Source of the DNA: CAMDMI01 sp044379485
GTDB taxonomy: Bacteria; Bacteroidota; Bacteroidia; Cytophagales; Flexibacteraceae
Direction of reading: 5' to 3'
Assembly: GCA_044379485.1 (NCBI GenBank)
Contig: JBIPOE010000008.1
Span: 1-64,000, forward strand
DNA: 64,000 nt
Shown: positions 52,022 to 61,659 of the stretch, piece after piece
Layout: each line of letters starts with the position of its first letter
Position numbering within the stretch: the first letter of the stretch is position 1
The notes under the pieces: model-generated
What the model saw: only the letters and a program-made list of their open reading frames with translations
Databases searched by the model: none
Told to the model about the DNA's origin: nothing
Translations under genes and position numbers: made by a program

Positions 52022-53221
52022 TTAATTTTCCTGACGGTTGATAAAATCTGCTAATAATGGAACTGCAAAGGAATATTTTCCTCGCTTATTTTTATAGACC
52101 AAACCAAATTCTATCAATCTGATAATAATATTATTGATGTATGCTGGTTTAAATGGGTTATCCAGGACTTTTACCGACAACAATGAAATTTCTTTTACAG
52201 TAAACTCATCGCTTGCATTGGGAAGCTTTGCAATTACCTTTAAAAGATCCTGATGTCGGTCTGAAACTCTGCTCCACCTTCCTGAATAAAAATCAGAATC
52301 AAGCTTTCTGACAATTTCGATGATAACTACATTTGGGGTTTCTACGCCAACTTTTATTTGCTGAAGAATAGAATCAAAAGTCTCTTTACAAATAAATTGA
52401 ATAAAGTAAGGATAACCGCTTGAAAAATTCACAATCTCGTTGATGCCATGTTCTGTAAATGAAACCGGACAATTTTTAACCTGGATTGGCTTTTGGATCG
52501 CTTCTTTTGTTTCAAGATCGGTAAGCTTATCAAGAGTTACTATTTGGAACATACGCTCAGCATAGGTTCTGGCTTCAACCAAATTTGGAAATAGTGTTGG
52601 TAATCCGGTTAATACCAAGAGATACGAAATTTCCTTTTTTTGGAGGTATTGAATAATTTCCAACAGCAACGAAAGTGGATATTCTTTATCTGCTGCTTTG
52701 TCCTTTAAAACCTGCGCTTCGTCATATGCCAACACGATTCCTTTAACCTTATGTTTAACAACATCCCAAACCAGCTCCAGCGTTCTTTTTAGTTTATCAG
52801 ATTCCAAGCCAGGTGTCTGGTCATAAACACTTTGTAACAGATCAAAGGTCAATTTTACCTCTCGTTTCTGAATTTCGGGAACAAAACCAATTTTATGAAT
52901 CTGCTCCTCTTTTATTGTAAAAGAAGAAACAAGGGTAGAGATATCGGTCAATACCCTTGTGGCAAAGGAACGTTCACTTACACTAGCCGATTCACTTAAA
53001 TCCGTGCCTGCCCAAAACCAACCTTCGTCCAGTGCCAAAGGTTTGATAGATTCCAGCAATACTGTTTTTCCGACTCCCCTTAATCCTGTGAGAATCAGAT
53101 TTTTTAATATTGGTTGTTGGTGTAAAAGCTTTAGAAATTCATTTTTCTCTTTTTCCCTGCCAGCAAGATAGGGAGGAGGTTGCCCTGCACCAGGTCTGAA
53201 AGGATTGATAAATGGTTTCAT
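52022..53221 (-). CDS. AAA ATPase of the AAA_16/Orc-like type
   Basis: A 399-residue protein. The N-terminus FINPFRPGAGQPPPYLAGREKE is typical of stand-alone AAA_16 ATPases. The P-loop GLRGVGKT is at residues 46-53, the Walker B block GIVLAYDEAQ near 163, and a sensor-like LLVLTGLPTL near 205. The C-terminal ~100 residues look like a winged helix (VIAKLPNASDEFTVKEISLL). Such proteins occur alone or in mobile and defence contexts, and their job is unknown. A strong palindrome lies just upstream in its presumed promoter. Confidence 0.85.
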   Translation of the reverse strand: MKPFINPFRPGAGQPPPYLAGREKEKNEFLKLLHQQPILKNLILTGLRGVGKTVLLESIKPLALDEGWFWAGTDLSESASVSERSFATRVLTDISTLVSSFTIKEEQIHKIGFVPEIQKREVKLTFDLLQSVYDQTPGLESDKLKRTLELVWDVVKHKVKGIVLAYDEAQVLKDKAADKEYPLSLLLEIIQYLQKKEISYLLVLTGLPTLFPNLVEARTYAERMFQIVTLDKLTDLETKEAIQKPIQVKNCPVSFTEHGINEIVNFSSGYPYFIQFICKETFDSILQQIKVGVETPNVVIIEIVRKLDSDFYSGRWSRVSDRHQDLLKVIAKLPNASDEFTVKEISLLSVKVLDNPFKPAYINNIIIRLIEFGLVYKNKRGKYSFAVPLLADFINRQEN

Positions 53222-53255
53222 ATTGAAAAATAATTTTTTTTGCGCCTTGCAAATG

Positions 53256-53296
53256 TATGAATTTCACATTTATTCACAAAATTTTGTGAATTCATA
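53256..53296 (-). promoter_or_regulatory. Palindromic operator-like site upstream of the AAA ATPase
   Basis: ATTCACAAAATTTTGTGAAT (53272-53291) is a perfect 20-bp palindrome. A further half-site TATGAATTTCACA (53256-53268) is the near-inverse of TGTGAATTCATA (53285-53296), giving three related half-sites. They lie 35-75 bases upstream of the ATPase start. This layout is that of a dimeric repressor or activator site. Confidence 0.5.
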
Positions 53297-53381
53297 AAAA
53301 GTTGTATGCTTCTGTAAATTGGATTTATAATATTGATTGCCTGAAAAAAACCTTTCAAATTGATGTAAAACATAGGTTTAT

Positions 53382-53414
53382 AAAAAAAGCCCTGAATTTC
53401 TCCAGAGCTTTTTT
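53382..53414 (-). terminator. Terminator of fabI
   Basis: AAAAAAGCTCTG / CAGGGCTTTTTT on the minus strand, with one G-T pair, starts 17 bases after the fabI stop and ends in a T-run. Confidence 0.85.
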
Positions 53415-53430
53415 AAGTAACTTTAAAAAA

Positions 53431-54249
53431 TCAGGCCTTGGGAGTCATTGCCTCAACAATGGCTTCTGAAATTCCTGTAGAAGAAAACCCACCATCATGA
53501 AACAGGTTTTGCATGGTTACATGTCGGGTTAAATCAGAGAAAAGGCTTATGCAATAATCTGCACAAGCTTCTGCAGAAGCGTTGCCCAATGGGCTCATTT
53601 TATCTGCATATGTATAGAATGCATCAAATCCATCAATTCCCTGACCTGCGGTCGTCATAGTAGGGCTTTGAGAAATGGTGTTTACCCTTACTTTTTTCTT
53701 TTTGCCTAAAACCTGTCCGAAACTTCTGGCAATTGATTCCAGAACAGCCTTAGCCTGAGCCATATCGGTATAATCAGGAAAAACACGTTGAGAAGCAATA
53801 TAGCTCAAAGCAACTATCGAAGCACCTTCGTTTAGGGCATCCATTTTGTCAGCTACATGCATAATTTTATGAAACGATAGCGCTGAAATATCCAAAGTTT
53901 TGGCAAACCAATCGTAGTTCAAATCCTCATAAGGTTTGCTTTTACGTATGTTTGGGCTCATGCCTATTGAGTGCAGAACGAAGTCAATTTTACCACCCAA
54001 AACCTCTTGTGCTGAGCTAAAAAGAACGGTTAAATCTTCAATGGAAGTGGCGTCTGCTGGAATAACCTGCGTATTACAGGCTGCTGCCAATTCATTTATT
54101 TTGCCCATTCGCATAGCCAGCGGTGCATTGGTCAACACAAACTGTCCGCCTTCTTCAAACACTTTTTCTGCTACTTTCCAGGCTATGGAATTTGGATCGA
54201 GAGCACCGGTGATGATTCCTCTTTTTCCTTTCAACAGATTGTATGCCAT
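53431..54249 (-). CDS. fabI: Enoyl-ACP reductase
   Basis: NADH-dependent last step of each fatty acid elongation cycle. The SDR-type nucleotide site GALDPNSIAWKVAE, the FVLTNAPLAMRMGKI block and the active-site pair in YTDMAQAK (Y-x6-K) are present. At 272 residues it is typical of Bacteroidota FabI. It is a single gene with its own terminator, divergent from prfC. Confidence 0.96.
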   Translation of the reverse strand: MAYNLLKGKRGIITGALDPNSIAWKVAEKVFEEGGQFVLTNAPLAMRMGKINELAAACNTQVIPADATSIEDLTVLFSSAQEVLGGKIDFVLHSIGMSPNIRKSKPYEDLNYDWFAKTLDISALSFHKIMHVADKMDALNEGASIVALSYIASQRVFPDYTDMAQAKAVLESIARSFGQVLGKKKKVRVNTISQSPTMTTAGQGIDGFDAFYTYADKMSPLGNASAEACADYCISLFSDLTRHVTMQNLFHDGGFSSTGISEAIVEAMTPKA

Positions 54250-54592
54250 AAGATTATATTATTTTCTGATTGATTTGATTGGTTTTTCAGGTGGCAAATC
54301 TAAGGAGAAAGTTGAAAGGCGAAGGTAAAAATTCAAAAGGTGGAATGTGTCATTTTAAATTGTTCACAATTAGAAATTGAGCAATTGTTTAGTTCTACAG
54401 AGCCGAAATTCAATCTCATATCCCACAACTTTGAAAAAAAAGTCAAATTAAGATTTCAATCTGCCAAATTTGCAAGCCAAAGTAAAAGGGTAAAACTTAA
54501 AAATCAAAAGTGAAAGCAGTTGAAAACCAGACGGTTGAATTGTACATTGATTAAACTTTTAACTTTTAACTCTACACTTTCAACTATAAAAT
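54250..54592. other. Divergent intergenic region between fabI and prfC
   Basis: A 343-base AT-rich stretch that must hold both promoters. Near its right end AACTTTTAACTTTTAACT is a short direct repeat. No -7/-33 pair stands out and no RNA gene was recognised. Confidence 0.4.
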
Positions 54593-56212
54593 ATGCTTCA
54601 AGACGAAATACTAAAACGCAGAACCTTCGGAATCATCAGCCACCCCGATGCCGGAAAAACCACATTGACTGAAAAACTTCTTCTGTTTGGAGGGGCAATC
54701 CAAACTGCAGGTGCGGTAAAAAGCAACAAGATTACCAAATCGGCAACCTCCGATTTTATGGAAATTGAGAAGCAAAGAGGAATCTCTGTGGCTACTTCTG
54801 TAATGGGTTTTGAGTATGGAGGATATAAAATCAACATTCTTGATACTCCTGGTCACAAAGATTTTGCTGAAGATACTTACCGGACTCTGACTGCGGTCGA
54901 TTCTGTTATTTTAGTTATAGATTGTGTAAAAGGCGTTGAGGAACAGACCCGTAGGTTGATGGAAGTTTGCAGAATGCGCAATACTCCTGTTATTATTTTC
55001 ATCAATAAAATGGACCGCGAAGGCCAGGATCCTTACGATCTTTTGGATGAAGTTGAAAAGGAACTTAATATCCACACAAGACCACTTACCTGGCCAATTG
55101 GTATTGGAGCCACTTTTCAGGGCGTTTACAATCTTTTTGAGAAAAAACTTTTACTTTTCTCTAATACCAAAACAAAAAAAGCAGAGGACATAGTTTCATT
55201 TAACAGCATAGAAGACAAGGAATTAGATCTTAAAATAGGAGAGAAAGCAGCCAACAAACTTCGGGAAGATGCCGAATTGATAGAAGGTGTTTATGAGCCA
55301 TTTGATGAGGATTTGTATCGGGAAGGCTATCTGGCACCAGTTTTTTTCGGATCCGCTGTTAACAACTTTGGTGTTCAGGAACTTCTGGATACCTTTATCA
55401 GAGTAGCACCGTCTCCCAAACCCCGGCAATCGGATTTGAGGGAAGTAATTCCAACTGAGAAGAATTTTACGGGTTTTATTTTTAAAATCCACGCCAATCT
55501 GGATCCAAACCACAGAGACCGAATCGCCTTTTGCAGAATCGTTTCCGGTACTTTTGAGCGTAATACTTTTTACTACCACACCCGTTTGGATAAAAAACTC
55601 CGGTTCTCGAGTCCAAATATGTTTATGGCCAATGAAAAAAGTGTGGTAGAAGAGGCTTTTCCAGGTGATGTGGTTGGTCTATATGATACGGGGAATTTCA
55701 AAATTGGTGACACGCTAACCGAAGGTGAACATATTCAATATCAGGGAATTCCAAGCTTTTCTCCAGAGATTTTTAAGGAATTGATTAACAAAGATCCTTT
55801 CAAGGCCAAGCAATTAGAAAAGGGTATCAGGCAGTTGACCGATGAAGGTGTTGCTCAGCTTTTTATGCAGGAACAAGGCAATATCAAAATTATTGGAACT
55901 GTTGGCGAACTCCAGTTTGAAGTAATTCAATTCAGACTTTTGCAGGAATATGGCGCTTCATGTTCCTTCCACTCCGTTGCCTATTCAAAAGCTTGCTGGA
56001 TAACTTCAGATGATAAAGAAGCCTTAGCAAATTTCATTCGTTTCAAAGCCCGAAACATCACTTTTGATAAAGAGGACAGGCCTGTTTTTATGGCAGATAC
56101 GCTGCGAAACTTAAAATCTGTTCAGGATTTGTACCCAGCTATTTCCTTCCACTTTACTTCAGAGTTCAAAACTGATCAGACAAAAATTGCAGAAGGGGCC
56201 TGGAAGAGTTAG
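54593..56212 (+). CDS. prfC: Peptide chain release factor 3
   Basis: GTPase that removes RF1/RF2 from the ribosome after termination. G1 SHPDAGKTT (16-24), the switch II DTPGHKDFAEDTYRTL (about 83-98) and G4 NKMDREG (about 140) are present. The RF3-specific SDFMEIEKQRGISV and C-terminal domain III (about 385-520) are intact. At 539 residues it matches E. coli RF3 (529). Confidence 0.97.
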   Translation: MLQDEILKRRTFGIISHPDAGKTTLTEKLLLFGGAIQTAGAVKSNKITKSATSDFMEIEKQRGISVATSVMGFEYGGYKINILDTPGHKDFAEDTYRTLTAVDSVILVIDCVKGVEEQTRRLMEVCRMRNTPVIIFINKMDREGQDPYDLLDEVEKELNIHTRPLTWPIGIGATFQGVYNLFEKKLLLFSNTKTKKAEDIVSFNSIEDKELDLKIGEKAANKLREDAELIEGVYEPFDEDLYREGYLAPVFFGSAVNNFGVQELLDTFIRVAPSPKPRQSDLREVIPTEKNFTGFIFKIHANLDPNHRDRIAFCRIVSGTFERNTFYYHTRLDKKLRFSSPNMFMANEKSVVEEAFPGDVVGLYDTGNFKIGDTLTEGEHIQYQGIPSFSPEIFKELINKDPFKAKQLEKGIRQLTDEGVAQLFMQEQGNIKIIGTVGELQFEVIQFRLLQEYGASCSFHSVAYSKACWITSDDKEALANFIRFKARNITFDKEDRPVFMADTLRNLKSVQDLYPAISFHFTSEFKTDQTKIAEGAWKS

Positions 56213-56447
56213 CTTCAATAATTGTGAAAGTTAACTTTCATAATTATTGAACATTGACTCTTGATTACAGGACAGTTGCTGTATTCAATTTGAAGAAAAT
56301 AACTTCAAGTGGGGGATCTTGGAAAGGAAGGAAAATATTTTTTTGGGGTAAAAATAAATGGTGGTTTAAAAAACAACCACTGGGATATCCTGCAAGGATT
56401 TAATAAACCAGAATTTTACATTAAAAAGAGAGTGGGTAGTCTTGCAA

Positions 56448-56726
56448 TTACTCCATCACCTCTGCCGAAATACCCGCATCACAGATTTGATTGCGCATTT
56501 GGGCCATTTTGTCCCATTCGCCGGTTTTTACGGTACACTTCCCTTTGAAGTGAATAATGGTGGCGCATTGCTCAGCCTGCTCTGGGGTGTGTCCGCAAAC
56601 CTCACACAATGTCAAAATAACGTGGTCGAATGTGTTGAAATCATCATTAAACACAACAAGCTTGTAAAGTGTGACCTCAACCGTGAGGAGATCAACTTCT
56701 TCTTCGATATCAAATTGAGTGGCCAT
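56448..56726 (-). CDS. clpS: ATP-dependent Clp protease adaptor ClpS
   Basis: A 92-residue adaptor that delivers N-end-rule substrates to ClpAP/ClpCP. The VVFNDDFNTFDHVI motif, with the N-degron pocket Asn/Asp, and the HTPEQAEQCATIIHFKGKCTVKTG block are conserved. It is divergent from the symporter gene at 56797. Confidence 0.95.
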   Translation of the reverse strand: MATQFDIEEEVDLLTVEVTLYKLVVFNDDFNTFDHVILTLCEVCGHTPEQAEQCATIIHFKGKCTVKTGEWDKMAQMRNQICDAGISAEVME

Positions 56727-56796
56727 ATAAACGCAAAATTAAATCGATTTTTCCCTTTCACCACCACTTTTCTGTAAATAGCCGCCAAATTTATTT

Positions 56797-58266
56797 ATGA
56801 GTCCATTTTTCGGCATTGCCCTCATTTTCGTTTATTTCACAATCCTACTCACAGTATCCTGGTTTACAGCCAAAGGGGAAAAGGGTACAGATGCTTTTTT
56901 CACTGCCAACCGTTCTTCAAAATGGTATTTGGTCGCTTTTGGTATGATTGGAACATCGCTTTCCGGAGTCACTTTTATCTCTGTGCCCGGAATGGTGAAA
57001 GCCAGCCAGTTCCATTATCTACAAATGGTTTTTGGCTACCTCATCGGGTATTTCGTGATTGCCAATTTGCTAATGCCCATGTACTATCGTCTCAATCTGG
57101 TTTCTATTTACACCTATTTGGAACATAGGTTTGGATATTGGGCCTATAAAACAGGCGCTGGTTTTTTTCTGCTTTCCCGTTTGGTGGGTTCATCGGCACG
57201 TTTTTACCTGGTGCTTAGCGTATTGCATTTTTCTATTTTCGAACCTTTTGGCATTCCATTTTGGGTTTCAGTTGGCATTGGTCTTTTGCTCATTTGGGTT
57301 TATACTTATAAAGGTGGCATGAAAACCATCATTATTACTGATACTCTTCAAACCTTTTGTATGCTGGCTGGGGTAGTGGCTTCTATCATTTATCTGGCTG
57401 GTGAGCTGGATCTTAGCATTGGCCAATTGCCGTCTTTTGTACAAAAAAATCCCATGTCTGAAATCTGGGCATTTGATGTTTCACAAAAATCTTTTTGGCT
57501 GAAACAAATTCTGGCAGGTGCTTTCATAGCAATCACTATGACTGGTTTGGATCAGGATATGATGCAAAAAAACCTGACCTGCAAAAGCCTGGGTGAGGCG
57601 AAGAAAAACATGTATTGGTTTAGTGGAACTTTATTGGTTGTGAATATTCTTTTTCTGGTTTTAGGTTTGATGTTATACAGCTATGCAACTCAAATTCAAT
57701 TGGATATGCCTGCTAAATCAGACCAATTGTTTCCTTTAATTGCTTTGCAACATTTTCCCGTTTGGCTGGGCTTGATGTTTTTGATGGGTATCATTGCCGC
57801 TACCTATGCCAGCACCGATTCGGCTCTTACTGCCCTTACAACCTCTTTTTGTTTTGATTTTCTAAATTTCAAAACTATGAATGAAGAAGAAAAAGGTCGA
57901 AAGAAAATACTTGTTCATTTAGGAATGTCAGCTACTATTTGGCTGATCGTTTTGGTGTTTTATAAGTTTAATCAGGATAGCCTTATTGTTACTGTTTTTG
58001 AGCTGGCAGGTTACACCTATGGCCCTTTGCTTGGTCTTTATGCTGCTGGCTTATTAACCAGAATTAATGCAAAAGATACTTGGATTCCAGCCATTTGTGT
58101 GTTTTCGCCTATTGCTTCCTATGTTTTAAAAACCAACAGTAAATTTCTCTTCAACGGTTATGAAATTGGTTTCGAGATTCTCATTATAAATGGATTCATT
58201 ACTTTGAGTTTGTTGTTTGTATCTACGTTTTTTAGAACTGAGAAGGATTTAGACTCAGTTTCATAG
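56797..58266 (+). CDS. Sodium:solute symporter (SSS family)
   Basis: A 489-residue transporter with about 13 hydrophobic helices. Landmarks are DAFFTANRSSKWYLVAFGMIGTSLSGVTFISVPG at the N-terminus (helix I break) and the STDSALTALTTSFCFDF segment, carrying the conserved Na-site serines of helix VIII. It belongs to the SLC5-like group (proline, sugar, choline and others); the solute cannot be told. It is a single gene. Confidence 0.93.
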   Translation: MSPFFGIALIFVYFTILLTVSWFTAKGEKGTDAFFTANRSSKWYLVAFGMIGTSLSGVTFISVPGMVKASQFHYLQMVFGYLIGYFVIANLLMPMYYRLNLVSIYTYLEHRFGYWAYKTGAGFFLLSRLVGSSARFYLVLSVLHFSIFEPFGIPFWVSVGIGLLLIWVYTYKGGMKTIIITDTLQTFCMLAGVVASIIYLAGELDLSIGQLPSFVQKNPMSEIWAFDVSQKSFWLKQILAGAFIAITMTGLDQDMMQKNLTCKSLGEAKKNMYWFSGTLLVVNILFLVLGLMLYSYATQIQLDMPAKSDQLFPLIALQHFPVWLGLMFLMGIIAATYASTDSALTALTTSFCFDFLNFKTMNEEEKGRKKILVHLGMSATIWLIVLVFYKFNQDSLIVTVFELAGYTYGPLLGLYAAGLLTRINAKDTWIPAICVFSPIASYVLKTNSKFLFNGYEIGFEILIINGFITLSLLFVSTFFRTEKDLDSVS

Positions 58267-58542
58267 CTCTTGGCTTTTTTAATGAGCAAGTTTGGCTTTT
58301 TTTCATCAATGAGTGTTAAGGTCCTCAAGGCTAGAATAGGAACAAAATCCTTTTGTTTGCTTCGTCTCTCTAAGTTTTAGAAGGTTCAAAGCATAAAATA
58401 GATTGGATTGTGTATCTGTAAGACCTTTGGAATAACTACAATTTCCTCATATTCTGAATTCCAACTTCATTTCCAGTTCCTTAGTAACAAATTCTACATC
58501 CTCACTTATCATTCTACGCAAAAATTAAATTATTTTTTTCCT
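58267..58542. other. Convergent intergenic region after the symporter
   Basis: About 275 bases with no plausible gene and no clear stem-loop terminator. Nothing else is visible. Confidence 0.35.
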
Positions 58543-58920
58543 TTATTTCAAAATAGCCTTAGCCACTTTTGGGTCCACAATAACCGTATCATGTTCAAAG
58601 TCAAGTTTGATTCGCCATTTTTGCAAAGTATTAACCCCAATTATCACATCTTCAGATAGTCCGGGAATGACCATAAACTCATCAGACATTCTTATGTCAT
58701 TGTAATAAAAATCTAAGGCAACCCTTTGAGTTATTTTAAGATAACTTCCTGCAGCGGAGGTTGCTATTTCCAAAGGCTTATGCATTTTTACAGGAATTTC
58801 CAGATCCTCCAGAAATTCTGGTGTCAAACAGGAAAAGGAAGCTCCAGAATCAAAAAGAGAATAACCAGTTTTTTCTCCCAAAGAGCCTTCAAAGTGGAGT
58901 GGAATTTTAATGATAGACAT
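58543..58920 (-). CDS. Retropepsin-like aspartic protease domain protein (clan AA)
   Basis: A 125-residue protein with the catalytic SLFDSGASFSCL (D-S-G), the hydrophobic VALDFYYNDIRMSDEFMVIPG strands and DVIIGVNTLQKWRIKLDFE (I-x-G closing motif). It is a single-domain homodimeric clan AA fold. It is only distantly like the protein at 46793 (which has D-T-G), and is not a tandem copy of it. Role unknown. Confidence 0.85.
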   Translation of the reverse strand: MSIIKIPLHFEGSLGEKTGYSLFDSGASFSCLTPEFLEDLEIPVKMHKPLEIATSAAGSYLKITQRVALDFYYNDIRMSDEFMVIPGLSEDVIIGVNTLQKWRIKLDFEHDTVIVDPKVAKAILK

Positions 58921-59234
58921 AATACAAAGCTACCAATATATGATAGAGATTTACAAGAAAATTTCATGTCCCGTTAAGATTTTAGCCTCTAAGTTAAAAA
59001 TCTCTTTTGCAAATTGTTTCATTTATTATTGTGCCAAGTTTGATTTGCAAACATCAAAAAACAACCTGCTTAATTACTTATGGAATAGTTAGTTACCAAT
59101 TTTATCAATGTTTTGAGAAGATTGAGTTGCCAGGTAATTTGGCCACAAATATTGCCTGAAAACTTACGCCTAACATTTTTTTACGTTTAGCGGGATAATG
59201 CTCTAATAGATAAGCCTTTCCTTCACGCCTTCAA
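58921..59234. other. Divergent intergenic region
   Basis: A 314-base AT-rich spacer between the retropepsin-like gene and the outer-membrane protein gene at 59235. It should hold both promoters, but no -7/-33 pair or RNA gene can be pointed to. Confidence 0.35.
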
Positions 59235-60362
59235 ATGAAAAGCACTATGTTTAGATTTTACGTTATAGTCCTGTTTTCATGTATTACTTCATCCAGCGTC
59301 AAAGCGCAAATTGATGAAGCCTTTCCTGCCTCAACTGTTAGTTATAAAGTTGTTCAGGATGATCCAAAGGATGTCAATAATCTTTGGATTCATATCCAGC
59401 CATTTACAGTAGATGCCATGCGGATGAATACTGCCATTGGTTCTGGTATGGATATAACTTATGTGCCAATTCCTAAACTGGAATTAAAAGGTGGAATCAG
59501 GGGAAATCTGATTGATGCTTTTGACCTTCAAAGAGCAGCAGCAAATCGAAATGCCTTCATCACTACTCAGGAATCTAAGAGAGAGCAGGGTAAGATGATT
59601 TTGACAAATGGCTTTTCAAGATTTTATAGCGCTGAAATTGGCGGCACGTATGCCGTTCACGATGTCTTAAAGGATGGAACTTCAAAAATTATTCTTGCAG
59701 ACCAGGCCATACCGGAAAACACTGCTATGGTTGAAAAAATAGAGGTAAATGCCAAGGTTAGACAAATTATTGGTGCAAGGCTTGGTTTTAACACGATGGC
59801 AACTACAGCCTCTCTGCAAAATGCGCTTGAGGATCAAAATGTTGTACTTAAAGGCGATAAAGGGACAATTATTGACTCAAAGGGAACCAGTTCATTAAAT
59901 GGCTTCAAAACAGCAAACAACAATAACCTTCTATACTCAAATTTTTCAAGTACAGGGATTTACATTGGAGCCTCCATTCAAAAAATCAAAAATATTACCA
60001 TCAAAACAGAGCGAAATGGAATATTGACCAACAATACTATTTTAACGTATTACGCAGATTTGATTTTAAATCCATGGACAAGTCTTGAAAACATTGAAGC
60101 TAGAAATGTAGGTAAAGAAGGTTCTGAAACCTTTGATTCTTCTCCTTTGAAGTTAAATACATTTGGGGGTAGGGCAGGTTTTGAACTTCGTTACAATCAA
60201 GCCTCTCTAATTTCAATTGGTGCAGAGATTGGTTATAGACCGTCCATTTCCGGACAGGGAGCTTATGCAGTTTTGAAATTAAGCTTTCCCACATTTTCCT
60301 TTGGCGCCACCAGTCAAAAGGTTGCAACCAATGTTGGAAAGACCCAAAGCTTGTCTCAATAA
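59235..60362 (+). CDS. Exported protein, probably outer-membrane barrel
   Basis: A 375-residue protein with a signal peptide (FYVIVLFSCITSSSVKAQ). The body has alternating strands: WIHIQPFTVDAMRMNTAIGSG near the start and, toward the end, FGGRAGFELRYN, ISIGAEIGYRPSISGQGAYAVLKLSFP. This looks like an outer-membrane or secreted beta protein. No T9SS sorting domain is present. No family is recognised. Confidence 0.6.
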   Translation: MKSTMFRFYVIVLFSCITSSSVKAQIDEAFPASTVSYKVVQDDPKDVNNLWIHIQPFTVDAMRMNTAIGSGMDITYVPIPKLELKGGIRGNLIDAFDLQRAAANRNAFITTQESKREQGKMILTNGFSRFYSAEIGGTYAVHDVLKDGTSKIILADQAIPENTAMVEKIEVNAKVRQIIGARLGFNTMATTASLQNALEDQNVVLKGDKGTIIDSKGTSSLNGFKTANNNNLLYSNFSSTGIYIGASIQKIKNITIKTERNGILTNNTILTYYADLILNPWTSLENIEARNVGKEGSETFDSSPLKLNTFGGRAGFELRYNQASLISIGAEIGYRPSISGQGAYAVLKLSFPTFSFGATSQKVATNVGKTQSLSQ

Positions 60363-60453
60363 AAAAAATATTTGTTATCGCTGGTTACCTATCCGCATGT
60401 GGAAAGTATATATGAATAGATACACAGATTTATTCATACACCTGTAATACATT

Positions 60454-60487
60454 AAAATGGCTCTTCGATGAAGAGCCATTTTTTTTG
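60454..60487. terminator. Bidirectional terminator between the genes ending at 60362 and 60491
   Basis: AAAATGGCTCTTC-GATG-AAGAGCCATTTTTTTT: a perfect 11-bp stem with a GATG-type loop, A-run and T-run. It serves both convergent genes. Confidence 0.92.
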
Positions 60488-60490
60488 TTC

Positions 60491-61588
60491 TTACTTATTG
60501 ATAATCAACTTCTTTCTGGCTTTCAACCCATCCAGACTTTCTGCCTCAATCCAGTAAATTCCCTTAGAAATTTTATCCACCTTAATTTCCATCATTCCAG
60601 GTTGAATAGAAATTTCATGTATTTTCTTTCCCTCAAGAGAAAATATTTTTAAATATTTTAAACTTTTTTCTGTGCTGAAATTGATAATTTCAGATGCTGG
60701 ATTTGGGAATGGAATAAACTCAAATTCAGGTTGAGCACTTAACAGGGGACGGTTGGCGGTCAAAAATACTTTTTGAACCGTAGAGCTTAAAACATTTTCA
60801 TTGGAGTCCAGGGCAATGGTAGCAACAGGTGTTTTCTTTCCATTGGCCCACATTAAGACTTGTTTAACGGTAATATCTGGAATCGGTACAGGGAAACTTA
60901 CCCATGCGGCAGGAAAAAATAAAATTTTTGCAAATACTTCAGTTGTAAATGAAAGTTTGAGGGTTTGGATATTTCTTAAACAATCAAAACTACCACCTGG
61001 CATTTGAATTGTGCCAAAGCCATCTATTTTACTTGTGTCTTTGATTATTCCATTAATCCGTACCTTCGTAATTGTTGCCGACAAGCCATTGATACTCACA
61101 ACAGTATCAAATGGAAATTCAAAACTTGTGGTTGTTTGCGCTATTTTATTCATTCCCATTGTGGCTGGGAAGCTCAAAATTGGCATCTTCTGAGCAAAAT
61201 TTAATGCAGCATTTTCAAAATTCAAATTGACGGGAAAGCCCGCTGTTGGTATTACCAAACCACTGATATAAAAACCAGTGGCGTCCTTTTGGTAATATCT
61301 ATACGCATCACCAGTTTTTGCTACAAGATTAGAGCCAGGAATTGATGCGGCAAAAGGTGTGGATGCAGGATTGAGATAATTGGTAGTTTCGTCTATTCCT
61401 ATGGCAGAAATATTTTGAAAATCATAGGTTTGGTTACTGCCAGTTGCCGGAATTTCACCCTGAATATTTACCGTACTTTCAACTATATCATTGCCAGTAC
61501 TCACCAAGTCACTGACAGTAAGCGTAATTTGCGCAAATGCACTTTGAAGATTAAATCCGACTACAACAAAAAGTAAAAAATATTTCAT
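60491..61588 (-). CDS. Secreted protein with T9SS sorting domain
   Basis: A 365-residue protein with a signal peptide (LLFVVVGFNLQSAFAQ). A body of beta strands follows with TTNYLNPASTPFAASIPGS, INGIIKDTSKIDGFGTIQMPGGSFDCLR and a final linker. The last ~75 residues (FEFIPFPNPASEIINFS to LDGLKARKKLIINK) are a T9SS type A sorting domain. The body matches no family I can name. Confidence 0.85.
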   Translation of the reverse strand: MKYFLLFVVVGFNLQSAFAQITLTVSDLVSTGNDIVESTVNIQGEIPATGSNQTYDFQNISAIGIDETTNYLNPASTPFAASIPGSNLVAKTGDAYRYYQKDATGFYISGLVIPTAGFPVNLNFENAALNFAQKMPILSFPATMGMNKIAQTTTSFEFPFDTVVSINGLSATITKVRINGIIKDTSKIDGFGTIQMPGGSFDCLRNIQTLKLSFTTEVFAKILFFPAAWVSFPVPIPDITVKQVLMWANGKKTPVATIALDSNENVLSSTVQKVFLTANRPLLSAQPEFEFIPFPNPASEIINFSTEKSLKYLKIFSLEGKKIHEISIQPGMMEIKVDKISKGIYWIEAESLDGLKARKKLIINK

Positions 61589-61659
61589 AAAAAGGATACA
61601 GTTTTGAATTGTAAAAGTATAAATATTGTCGTTTCAGGCATCAAAAAATAATATAAAGT

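Noticed and set aside
54250..54592. Direct repeat AACTTTTAACTTTTAACT as a regulator site
   Set aside because: Simple AT-rich repetition of this kind is common near Bacteroidota genes and shows no symmetry or spacing signal.
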